A stretch of 10,544 nt of DNA, from assembly GCA_030916785.1 (NCBI GenBank), contig JAUPVY010000013.1, positions 1 to 10,544 of the forward strand, in the 5' to 3' direction. Source of the DNA: Patescibacteria group bacterium (GTDB taxonomy: Bacteria > Patescibacteriota > Minisyncoccia > Phycocordibacterales > DATDWN01). Every line of letters starts with the position of its first letter. The first letter of the stretch is position 1. The notes below the pieces were generated by a model. The model was given only the letters and a program-made list of their open reading frames with translations, was not told the origin of the DNA and did no database searches. This document shows positions 1 to 5,101 of the stretch, one piece after another. Made by a program: the position numbers and the translations under genes.

Positions 1-466
1 CCATTTGCAGACCAACGTTCTGCAGAGCAAAAGAAAGGTTGCCTGACTCTTCACCGGCACGAACCATGGATACGAATAGTGTTGAAAATATTTTTGGATA
101 ATCTTTCATTGCATCACTAAACGTCACGCCTCTAGAAAGAGAATCATAAAGCCCTGAAATAACTTTTTTGAAAGTGCCTTTACTCTGTCTCTGTAATATA
201 GAAAGTGCACGAGTAATAGGAAGCCCTGCCTCAATCATTTTGGAAAGGTTTCTTGCGAAGATTATTTTGTCGTGAGCTTTTACACTACCGGAAAATGGCA
301 TTTCGAACGACATGAAAGCCGATTTCTTTTTTACTTCTTCAGCAAAAACAACAGTACTACCGTCTTGCTTCACAGAGTGATAAAGAGAAAACTTGTCCTG
401 CGCCTCTGCTGTGCCCTCCACAGTTCTACCTTCTTTGCTAATTGTTTTATAATGAAATAGTGTCAT
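1..466 (-). CDS. pilC: Type IV pilus inner-membrane platform protein PilC / GspF, N-terminal part (3' end outside window)
   Basis: This is the inner-membrane platform of the type IV pilus (type II secretion F family), on which the assembly ATPase acts. I translated it from the ATG at 466-464; 155 codons are present and the frame runs off the window edge. It opens MTLFHYKTISKEGR, the usual short beta N-terminus (FxYKxxxxxGxxxxG). The first GspF helical domain follows from about residue 65, with FARNLSKMIEAGLPITRAL at 70-88, GVTFSDAM at 113-120 and the family signature VRAGEESGNL at 135-144. The transmembrane segments would lie beyond the edge. There is no Shine-Dalgarno before the ATG. The ATPase gene pilB lies upstream on the same strand but is separated by about 1.5 kb of inserted DNA, so pilC is probably not tightly co-transcribed with it. 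Family assignment is firm from the motifs. Confidence 0.93.
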   Translation of the reverse strand, partial: MTLFHYKTISKEGRTVEGTAEAQDKFSLYHSVKQDGSTVVFAEEVKKKSAFMSFEMPFSGSVKAHDKIIFARNLSKMIEAGLPITRALSILQRQSKGTFKKVISGLYDSLSRGVTFSDAMKDYPKIFSTLFVSMVRAGEESGNLSFALQNVGLQM

Positions 467-584
467 AGGAGAGTTAAAAGTTTAAAGTTATCAAGTTGAA
501 AGAAAAAGAGTAAAAATAAATTTTAACTACCTTAATTGTATCAAAAATAAATTTTATTTACATAAAAAATGTGTATAAAGTTTT

Positions 585-787
585 ATTTTAGATTCATGTT
601 TTAGAGCACGCATAAAGTTCTGCTGAACTTTTGCTCTCGCTCGCCAGTCAAGAGAATGCGGCACTCGATGCTGGCCTTCCCGCAAACTCGTCGTTGAGTA
701 CAACTTCCTCAAACAGTGCTTCAGGCTGGCGCATCTCGTTGTCATTCTCTAACTAGCTCCGCAGTCTCTAAAACATGAATCTAAAAT
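585..787. repeat. About 200-bp element with perfect 22-bp terminal inverted repeats
   Basis: The 22 bases at 585-606 are the exact reverse complement of those at 766-787. The outermost arm reads ATTTTAGATTCATG and ends in TTTTAGAG. Nested complementary arms lie inside: AGAGAATG at 651-658 with CATTCTCT at 743-750, and GATGC at 667-671 with GCATC at 731-735. At the centre (687-710, read on the minus strand) is GAGGAA, then GTTG-TACT-CAAC, then GACGAG. This resembles the purine-flanked apical core of the hairpins at 1848-1969 and 8707-8817. A small extra hairpin AAAGTTC-TGCT-GAACTTT lies at 614-631. The element contains no gene. It could be a folded RNA or DNA element or a non-autonomous mobile element; the kinship to the other two is by motif only. 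Confidence 0.6.
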
Positions 788-838
788 CCACATGATGGCG
801 TTCCTCGTCGTTGTTTTCTAATTAATTCCGCAGTCTCT
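738..838. repeat. Imperfect direct repeat, two units of about 32 bp (738-769 and 807-838)
   Basis: The two units align without gaps and share TTCTAA-type sequence followed by the exact string CCGCAGTCTCT. The first unit overlaps the right arm of the 585-787 inverted-repeat element; the second lies outside it. This looks like duplication of one end of the element, or a remnant of a second degraded copy. Confidence 0.5.
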
Positions 839-882
839 GTAATTAAACATCTTTTTCATAGAACAGCCAAAATTTTTACACG

Positions 883-916
883 AAAAAACACCCGACATGG
901 AATCCATATCGAGTGC
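883..916 (-). terminator. Intrinsic terminator of the cassette gene
   Basis: Read on the minus strand, CACTCGATATGG and CCATGTCGGGTG form a stem of about 12 bp with two G.U pairs and a 3-base loop, followed by TTTTTT (plus-strand 888-883). It begins 46 bases after the stop codon at 963. A second GC-rich hairpin (924-949, GTGGGGTG with CACCCCAC) lies between the stop codon and this terminator but has no U-tract. Confidence 0.72.
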
Positions 917-962
917 TACCCTTGTGGGGTGCCATAGAGGCCACCCCACCCTGGGTCTTGTA

Positions 963-1571
963 CTACGCCGCCTGTTCCAGGACGGCAGACACATAATCGG
1001 CGACTCGATTCGTGTCAAGCAAGAGCACGTTCCAGTCCCAGGTAAAGCCACTCCAGTACAGGTACAGAACGCAGTGGCTACCGCATGGATGCCGGAGGAT
1101 GGTTCCGTCGAAGAAGACATAACGGATGTTATCTTCCATCTTCTCCTTCCAACTCTCTGGGATGAGATGCTGTTTGGTCCAGAGCGTGTAAAACACGTCT
1201 GCGTCCAGCCGGATCTTTCCCGACGCCTTCAAGCGATAGAGGTTCTCTTCGCCTGAGATGTACGATTCACCCTTCAGCATCGTGACGAACCGGACCTTGT
1301 CCAGATCCAGCTCGGTCAGAGCTGCGGAACGCTTGTCCGTTTCGTTCGCGACAATTCTCAGTCCCCGCTGCCCGATGAACTCGGCGAACTTGAAGCGGTT
1401 ACGAACGATGGTAATGGCCTTCTTCGTCACCCAGCACCCCTCCTTGCGGAGGAACTTCTTGAACTCAATCATCCACTCCTCACCGATTTCCGGATTGAGG
1501 AGGTTCGTGACCAGTTGCAGGAGCGGTCTGAGGAAACCCCAGAGCGCTCGCCTGAGCATGTTCATGTCCAT
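963..1571 (-). CDS. Uncharacterised 202-aa protein, recurrent CPR family ('FLRKE...LIPESWKE' type)
   Basis: Function is unknown. I recall this as a multicopy hypothetical family in Parcubacteria-type genomes, recognisable by an EEWMIEFKKFLRKEGCW block (31-47) and a C-terminal region with LIPESWKEK (137-145), FFDGTILRHP (153-162) and VLYLYWSGFTWDW (168-180). That is recollection, not a search. The protein is tryptophan-rich at its C-terminus and has no signal peptide or obvious membrane span. An in-frame extension to 1709 is possible, but I chose the ATG at 1571 because AAGGAG (near 1585-1580) sits at ideal spacing and the extension would run through a hairpin leader. Base composition is clearly GC-richer than pilB and pilC on either side. 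With its own consensus promoter, structured leader and terminator it forms an autonomous single-gene cassette between two pilus genes, suggesting insertion or transfer. The ORF is intact. Confidence 0.8.
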   Translation of the reverse strand: MDMNMLRRALWGFLRPLLQLVTNLLNPEIGEEWMIEFKKFLRKEGCWVTKKAITIVRNRFKFAEFIGQRGLRIVANETDKRSAALTELDLDKVRFVTMLKGESYISGEENLYRLKASGKIRLDADVFYTLWTKQHLIPESWKEKMEDNIRYVFFDGTILRHPCGSHCVLYLYWSGFTWDWNVLLLDTNRVADYVSAVLEQAA

Positions 1572-1627
1572 GGTCAGGCTCCTTTCTTCTACACGAAGTT
1601 TCTGCTGTTGGGCTAGCCGTTTTGGTT

Positions 1628-1704
1628 TTGCCACAGCAGAGAAAGTCTTGTTTTTACTAACCCGTCGGGTTGGTATGGAGTAAGGCACTTTCTGCTGTGG
1701 CAAA
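1628..1704 (-). promoter_or_regulatory. Structured 5' leader (long hairpin) of the cassette gene
   Basis: On the minus strand, TTTGCCACAGCAGA (1704-1691) is the perfect complement of the arm ending at 1628. A two-base bulge and four more pairs give about 18 bp in total. The loop holds a smaller hairpin, AACCC-GAC-GGGTT (plus 1658-1670). The box CAGCAGAAA recurs a third time near 1606-1598, just before the Shine-Dalgarno, so it could compete for the distal arm. The predicted transcript starts near 1732, which puts this structure in a leader of about 160 nt. No known riboswitch class is recognised. Confidence 0.55.
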
Positions 1705-1738
1705 TGCAAGTATTGTGTTAAAGAACCGTTACCTATGT

Positions 1739-1767
1739 ATTATACACCCAAAAGCCCTCCACGTCAA
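1739..1767 (-). promoter_or_regulatory. Sigma70-type promoter of the cassette gene
   Basis: On the minus strand the -35 box is TTGACG (1767-1762), the spacer is 17 bases, and the -10 box is a perfect TATAAT (1744-1739). Start of transcription is expected near 1732. Eleven of twelve consensus positions match, making this one of the two strongest promoters seen in the window. Confidence 0.82.
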
Positions 1768-1789
1768 GACCGTGAACGAAGTGAGTAAA

Positions 1790-1812
1790 TTCTTGACCTG
1801 TCAGGTCAAGAA
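1790..1812. promoter_or_regulatory. 23-bp perfect palindrome upstream of the cassette promoter
   Basis: TTCTTGACCTG, one central base, then CAGGTCAAGAA. The symmetry is perfect over 11 bp per arm. It lies about 22 bp upstream of the -35 box (1762-1767), a position suited to a dimeric regulator. A second, shorter palindrome ACCGAC-A-GTCGGT is at 1825-1837. Either could instead be a hairpin or a trace of an integration site; no regulator can be assigned. Confidence 0.45.
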
Positions 1813-1847
1813 ACTTTCAAAAACCACCGACAGTCGGTAGTAAAATA

Positions 1848-1969
1848 AGCTACGTGGATTTTTGGCCGAGTTCAAGGCGGAATGAGAAAATGCGAGGAGA
1901 TGTACATGTCGTACATTGACGAGGATTTTTGAAATTCCAACGCAGAAATCGGGCAAAAAGACCGTAGCT
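1848..1969. repeat. Large hairpin element, copy A (purine-rich core, variable arms)
   Basis: This is an imperfect inverted repeat of about 122 bp. The outer arms AGCTACG and CGTAGCT pair; further in, TTTTTGGCCGA is opposite TCGGGCAAAAA, with patches GGAAT and AAAAT after that. The apex (1887-1923) is identical over 37 bases to 8742-8778. In it, CGAGGA and GACGAG can form C-G, tandem G.A, G-C, tandem G.A pairs below a perfect ATGTAC/GTACAT stem with loop ATGTC. The element begins two bases after the pilB stop codon. It contains no gene and no U-tract, so a plain terminator role is not supported. Confidence 0.72.
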
Positions 1970-1970
1970 G

Positions 1971-3722
1971 TTACTCTGAGATTACGCGAAGAACTTCTTC
2001 TATGGTGGTTAGTCCTTGAACCGCCTGGAAAACCCCATCCTCAAACATAGTAAGCATCCCTTCCTTCTCTGCTATCTCCTGTATAGCATCCGCTGTTCCT
2101 GACTTCAAAATAACTTCCTTGATAGCTGGAGAAACTTTCATAATCTCGTGTATTCCAATACGTCCAGAATAACCCTCCCCTGCTGGTACATCTTTCTTTA
2201 GTCTCCAGAAAGGTATTTCTGACCAATCATCTGACTTGCCGACAACTTTTTCTTCTTTCAAAGCTTTCAAAACTTTATCCAAATCAACAGACCTGCCCAA
2301 TGTTTCTAATTCCGCTTTTGTAAGAAAGTATTTTTCTTTCTGATCAGTAAGTTTTCTAACAAGTCTCTGGGCAATAATGATATTTATTGTTGACACCAAA
2401 AGAAAAGGTTCAACTTTCATATCCATAAGACGAGGAATAGCACCTGCTGCGGAGTTAGTGTGGAGAGTTGAGAGCACGACGTGACCAGTCAAAGACGCGT
2501 TAACAGCAAGACCCGCTGTTTCATTGTCTCGAATTTCTCCAACCATTATTACATCTGGGTCCTGTCGAACCAAAGTACGAAGACCGTTTGCAAAAGTAAA
2601 ACCAATTTCAGGACGAACCTGAGTTTGGTTTATTCTCTTCATTTGATACTCAATCGGATCTTCAATGGTAGAAATATTCACATCTGGAGTATTCAGAATA
2701 TCTAGAACCGTGTACAAAGTTGTAGTTTTTCCTGAACCAGTAGGACCTGTGGTTAGAATCATTCCTGTACTAGATTTTACCGCGTCATGTATTCTCTCCA
2801 AACCCTCCCCATGGAAACACAGAGATTCCAAAGTAAATCCCGAAACATTTTCACGCAAGAGTCTCATAACGATTTTCTCACCATAATATGTTGGCAAACT
2901 TGAAACACGGAAAGAAACTTTTTCTCCGTCTGAATCTATTTTGAACCTACCGTCTTGAGGAAGCCTCTTCTCATCTAGTTTCAAACTCGATAAAACTTTT
3001 ATACGAGCCACAATACTTCCCGCCATATTTTTTGGCAGAATCATGGCGTCATGCAAAAGTCCATCCAAACGATATCGAACTAGAAGCTCTTTTTCTTGTG
3101 GTTCTATATGAATATCTGATGCATTTTGCAAAATAGCGTGTTTCAAAAGAGTGTCTACGATACGAACCACGGGAACATCGTCCGCAAGCCTCCTCAAATC
3201 CTCCTCACTTGCATTTCCTTCTGGATCATCAGAAATGTTTTTCAAAGCATTAGCATCCTTCTGAATCAAGTCACCGAATTCTGCCTTGAGAGATTTTTGA
3301 TATTGCAAAATAGCATTCTTCATAGACTCTGCGTCTGTAAGACGAGGAAGAATTTTCAAACCAACTTTCTTTTTTACGAAATCAATAGCCGTTAGGTCCT
3401 CGGTATCGAGCATAGCAACCTCAAGAGATGTATCTGTTTTTTTGAAAGCAACAATATTGTGATTTCGTGCGATAGGTTCTGGAATAAGAGAAAGAACATC
3501 AAAAGGAAGTTTTTCATTTTTTAAATCAACAAAAGGAATACCTAGAATATAGGCTTGCATACGACGCAAATCGTCCTCTGTCATTTTGCCTTTATTTACC
3601 AAAGACTTTCCTATGCTTATACCAGTTTCCTTGGTTTCGTTTTCTGCCACCTCAACATCACCACGCGAAACCAGTCCCGAGTCTAAAATAAATTCTTTTA
3701 GTTGTGCTTCTTCTATGTGCAT
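1971..3722 (-). CDS. pilB: Type IV pilus assembly ATPase PilB / GspE family
   Basis: This 583-aa hexameric cytoplasmic ATPase drives pilin polymerisation with the PilC platform. The N-terminal MshEN/GspE-N region spans about 1-145 (YILGIPFVDL at 58-67). The ATPase core holds the ASDIHIEP motif at 201-208, Walker A GPTGSGKTT at 326-334, the Asp box STIEDPIEY at 351-359, Walker B DPDVIMVGEIRD at 388-399 and the His box STLHTNSA at 418-425. The length is normal. The zinc-binding cysteines usually found between AQRL(V/C) and GRIG are absent: 451-523 contains no cysteine, so the zinc knuckle is lost or replaced. The start at 3722 follows an extended -10 promoter with an AT-rich leader of about 80 nt and no clear Shine-Dalgarno. 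Its usual partner pilC lies downstream but is separated by an inserted cassette. Confidence 0.95.
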   Translation of the reverse strand: MHIEEAQLKEFILDSGLVSRGDVEVAENETKETGISIGKSLVNKGKMTEDDLRRMQAYILGIPFVDLKNEKLPFDVLSLIPEPIARNHNIVAFKKTDTSLEVAMLDTEDLTAIDFVKKKVGLKILPRLTDAESMKNAILQYQKSLKAEFGDLIQKDANALKNISDDPEGNASEEDLRRLADDVPVVRIVDTLLKHAILQNASDIHIEPQEKELLVRYRLDGLLHDAMILPKNMAGSIVARIKVLSSLKLDEKRLPQDGRFKIDSDGEKVSFRVSSLPTYYGEKIVMRLLRENVSGFTLESLCFHGEGLERIHDAVKSSTGMILTTGPTGSGKTTTLYTVLDILNTPDVNISTIEDPIEYQMKRINQTQVRPEIGFTFANGLRTLVRQDPDVIMVGEIRDNETAGLAVNASLTGHVVLSTLHTNSAAGAIPRLMDMKVEPFLLVSTINIIIAQRLVRKLTDQKEKYFLTKAELETLGRSVDLDKVLKALKEEKVVGKSDDWSEIPFWRLKKDVPAGEGYSGRIGIHEIMKVSPAIKEVILKSGTADAIQEIAEKEGMLTMFEDGVFQAVQGLTTIEEVLRVISE

Positions 3723-3730
3723 GAGTTAAA

Positions 3731-3795
3731 AATTTTCAATTTCTAATTTTCAATTTTCAATCAATTAACAATGATTAAATTTTCAAATTAGAATT
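3731..3795. repeat. AT-rich iterated sequence with inverted ends in the pilB leader
   Basis: The unit ATTTTCAAT or close variants recurs several times between 3731 and 3785. TTCTAATTT (3741-3749) and AAATTAGAA (3785-3793) are exact complements and extend imperfectly into a hairpin. It lies between the pilB promoter and its ATG. I recall similar AT-rich runs in other CPR genomes, but cannot check this here. Confidence 0.5.
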
Positions 3796-3806
3796 TTGTT
3801 ACCTAT

Positions 3807-3829
3807 ATTATACCAGAAAAAAATATGAC
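3807..3829 (-). promoter_or_regulatory. Extended -10 promoter of pilB
   Basis: On the minus strand, TGGTATAAT gives an extended -10 (TG-N-TATAAT, hexamer 3812-3807). The -35 region at 17-base spacing is poor. Predicted start is near 3800, leaving a leader of about 78 nt. The bases after the -10, ATAGGTAAC, also occur just downstream of the -10 of the cassette promoter at 1739-1767. Confidence 0.6.
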
Positions 3830-3860
3830 ATTACATAAAAATGTGTACAAGTTCGCTGGT

Positions 3861-3889
3861 TTGTTAATAAATGTTTTGGTTGATATAAT
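3861..3889 (+). promoter_or_regulatory. Promoter of the DUF1653 gene, probably giving a leaderless mRNA
   Basis: TTGTTA (3861-3866), a 17-base spacer and a perfect TATAAT (3884-3889). The ATG at 3896 is exactly where transcription would start, so the mRNA is predicted to have no leader. This fits the absence of any Shine-Dalgarno. Confidence 0.7.
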
Positions 3890-3895
3890 CTGTCT

Positions 3896-4138
3896 ATGAA
3901 AAAACTAGAAATTGGAGGCACTTACAAACATTACAAAGGAACAAAAGTGAAAGTTTTGTGTGAGGCACTGCACAGTGAGACACTAGAACCTATGGTTATT
4001 TATATTCATCTAGAAGATGGTGGTACTTGGGCAAGGCCCACCAAAATGTTTCTGGAGAGCACAACAGTAAATGGCAAAAAAACCGAAAGATTCCAGAAAA
4101 TAAACCAGAAATTGGTCATAAAACCCAGCAAGAAATAG
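3896..4138 (+). CDS. DUF1653 family small protein
   Basis: This 80-aa protein matches the DUF1653 pattern: Y-K-H-Y-K-G near the start (12-17), a middle block HSETLEPMVIY (26-36), then a W-x-RP-xxMF motif, here TWARPTKMFLE (44-54). The family is a small beta-rich domain of unknown function that is widespread in bacteria, often as a stand-alone protein of about 70-80 residues, so this one is full length. The lysine-rich tail is not part of the motif. The ATG sits at the predicted transcription start, with no ribosome binding site. It is divergent from pilB and followed after 71 bases by the separately transcribed HTH gene. Family assignment is by pattern memory. Confidence 0.85.
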   Translation: MKKLEIGGTYKHYKGTKVKVLCEALHSETLEPMVIYIHLEDGGTWARPTKMFLESTTVNGKKTERFQKINQKLVIKPSKK

Positions 4139-4163
4139 CCCTCAGAACAACCTCTCCGGAAGA

Positions 4164-4204
4164 TTGACACGATAAATTAACGAATGTATAATATTACCCG
4201 GAGG
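4164..4204 (+). promoter_or_regulatory. Perfect consensus promoter and Shine-Dalgarno of the HTH gene
   Basis: TTGACA (4164-4169), a 17-base spacer and TATAAT (4187-4192) match consensus at all twelve positions. CGGAGG (4199-4204) then lies five bases before the ATG at 4210. Transcription is expected to start around 4199, so the leader would be only about 11 nt and consist almost entirely of the Shine-Dalgarno. Confidence 0.85.
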
Positions 4205-4209
4205 CAACC

Positions 4210-4428
4210 ATGAATAAAGCAGCAGGAGAGCTGGGAAAGATCTACACAATAGAAGAGATCGGGCAGATTCTCCGGGTGGACAACAAGACGGTGTATCGAC
4301 TTGTTGCCAAGAAGGAGCTCGTCGCTTTCCAGATTGGACGAGTGTTCCGTGTTACTGAGGTGGACTTCCGCGCTTACATAAGCGCAATGAAAGAGAGGGT
4401 TAGGAACTCACCCAAGAAAAAATACTAA
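4210..4428 (+). CDS. Excisionase-like helix-turn-helix DNA-binding protein (HTH_17 type)
   Basis: This 72-aa protein consists of little more than one MerR/excisionase-type winged HTH. YTIEEIGQILRVDNKTVYRL (12-31) forms the two HTH helices; the wing follows at about 32-47 with the usual GRVFRV, and a last helix DFRAYI at 52-57 precedes a basic tail. Proteins of this shape act as excisionases or small regulators that bind DNA; no integrase is visible nearby, so a regulator role is as likely. The start is fixed by GGAGG five bases upstream. Composition is near 50% GC, higher than its neighbours, and it has its own perfect promoter and a terminator. Like the gene at 963-1571 it looks like a self-contained transferred cassette. 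Its target is unknown. Confidence 0.85.
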   Translation: MNKAAGELGKIYTIEEIGQILRVDNKTVYRLVAKKELVAFQIGRVFRVTEVDFRAYISAMKERVRNSPKKKY

Positions 4429-4442
4429 CTCTGCTGTCATTC

Positions 4443-4489
4443 AAGACCTCGCGCCAAATCCAGACCGGATATGTAGCGCGAGGTCTTTT
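4443..4489 (+). terminator. Intrinsic terminator after the HTH gene
   Basis: AAGACCTCGCGC (4443-4454) and GCGCGAGGTCTT (4476-4487) form a perfect 12-bp stem. The 21-base loop contains a small hairpin, ATCC-AGACC-GGAT. A short T-run (4486-4489) follows. The stem begins 14 bases after the stop codon. The U-tract is short, so termination may be partial. Confidence 0.7.
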
Positions 4490-4500
4490 GCATTTAAATT

Positions 4501-4782
4501 TTACTCACCAACTGAAGCAAAATAGTCCCCCCAAGTTTCTGATGTGATTCTTTCAACATCCTCTTTTGTAAGTTGTCCCAACTTAGATTTGTTTTGACCT
4601 AGATAGTGAGGGATCTCCCCTTCAGACAGCGATTCAATTTGAGATAATTCTTCAGGACTGAGTTTTGTTAAATAATATGATAAGATTTTTTTTGAAATAA
4701 TTCCTTCCACATCTTTAATTGCCTGAGAAGCTTGTTCTTCTGTCATTCCTAAGGAAACTAGTTTTTGTTCAATTTCATTCAT
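4501..4782 (-). CDS. Small acidic helical protein of unknown function
   Basis: I do not recognise this 93-aa protein with confidence. It is acidic and predicted to be helical, with no membrane span, no signal peptide and no cysteine. The N-terminal half (LGMTEEQASQAIKDVEGII, 11-29) resembles a short UBA-like or dimerisation helix pair. The second half has two EELSQIE- and KEDVERI-type helices. The layout is reminiscent of DUF5663-type CPR proteins, but that is a weak impression. Its ATG overlaps the end of the upstream gene by 8 bases (ATGAATGA), so the two are translationally coupled and probably work together. No Shine-Dalgarno is evident. Confidence 0.7.
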   Translation of the reverse strand: MNEIEQKLVSLGMTEEQASQAIKDVEGIISKKILSYYLTKLSPEELSQIESLSEGEIPHYLGQNKSKLGQLTKEDVERITSETWGDYFASVGE

Positions 4783-5026
4783 GTTTTCTTTTTTTTACCT
4801 CAGCTAAACTTCCGCTAAGTGCCACCACAAACATTGTGGACCATCCGGGGTCAGAAAAGTTACAACCGAGGCCGGGTTGAATCGCATTTAAGCCTTCATT
4901 CACCAGTGCTGTGGCTAAACCAGCGACAATACCAGCCTTCGTTAGATCTACCCCCTGCTCTGCGATCCACTTTGCAGATCTTGCAAGAACTGACTCTGAC
5001 TCGTTTAATATAAAACTTTCTTTCAT
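4775..5026 (-). CDS. Small protein with two weakly hydrophobic segments, function unknown
   Basis: This 83-aa product is not recognised. It has a polar N-terminus, a hydrophobic stretch AGIVAGLATALVNEGLNAI (31-49) and a second one, STMFVVALSGSLAEV (63-77), before a basic KKRKHE tail. This could be a small two-helix hairpin in the membrane or an alanine-rich soluble helix pair; the short segments leave this open. It is the first gene of a two-gene unit and its UGA stop overlaps the start of the next gene. The UGA stop in a coupled pair is evidence for the standard bacterial code. A TATAAT lies 12 bases before its ATG. Confidence 0.7.
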   Translation of the reverse strand: MKESFILNESESVLARSAKWIAEQGVDLTKAGIVAGLATALVNEGLNAIQPGLGCNFSDPGWSTMFVVALSGSLAEVKKRKHE

Positions 5027-5037
5027 AAAATCTGTTT

Positions 5038-5066
5038 ATTATATGCTATGATGTAAAGTATATTAA
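5038..5066 (-). promoter_or_regulatory. Putative promoter of the 4501-5026 gene pair
   Basis: On the minus strand, TATAAT ends about 12 bases before the ATG at 5026. A TTAATA -35 lies 17 bases further upstream and is weak. The expected leader is only a few bases long. Confidence 0.5.
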
Positions 5067-5101
5067 ATTATTATATTACTCAAATAATAACATACATCAT
5101 A
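5048..5101. promoter_or_regulatory. Inverted repeat in the divergent intergenic region
   Basis: TATGATGTA (5048-5056) and TACATCATA (5093-5101) are exact complements, and ATTATTAT-type arms lie inside them. The outer left arm abuts the minus-strand promoter and the outer right arm reaches the first base of the plus-strand start codon. It is therefore placed to control both divergent units. The region is AT-rich, so chance cannot be ruled out. Confidence 0.35.

Larger units (their letters stand above)
467..882. other. Gene-free stretch between pilC and the inserted cassette
   Basis: I see no supported gene here; the short open frames lack family motifs and initiation signals. Positions 467-584 are very AT-rich and contain a short direct repeat (AAAAATAAATTTTA near 513 and 543). 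Positions 585-838 hold the large inverted-repeat element and an imperfect direct repeat listed separately. The stretch runs from the cassette terminator to the pilC start and must contain whatever promoter pilC uses, but I could not identify a convincing one. Confidence 0.6.

Noticed and set aside
554..745. 63-codon minus-strand frame in the inverted-repeat element
   Set aside because: It spans one end of the palindromic element and has no start signal or recognisable motif. The structure explains the sequence better.
924..949. GC-rich hairpin as the main terminator of the cassette gene
   Set aside because: No T-run follows it on the minus strand; the hairpin at 883-916 with six Ts fits better.
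897..1683. Open frames on the plus strand opposite the cassette gene (119 and 141 codons)
   Set aside because: They are antisense shadows of a GC-richer gene, with no family motifs and no initiation signals. The minus-strand frame has a promoter, Shine-Dalgarno and terminator.
1572..1709. N-terminal extension of the 202-aa cassette protein to an ATG at 1709
   Set aside because: It would translate the hairpin leader, and the ATG at 1571 has a well-placed AAGGAG while the one at 1709 has none.
585..1969. Classical insertion sequence between pilB and pilC
   Set aside because: No transposase motif is visible in the 202-aa protein and no target-site duplication could be found by eye, so only 'cassette' is claimed.
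1848..1969. Hairpin copy A as the pilB terminator
   Set aside because: No T-run follows the stem on either strand, and copy B lies before a gene and not after one.
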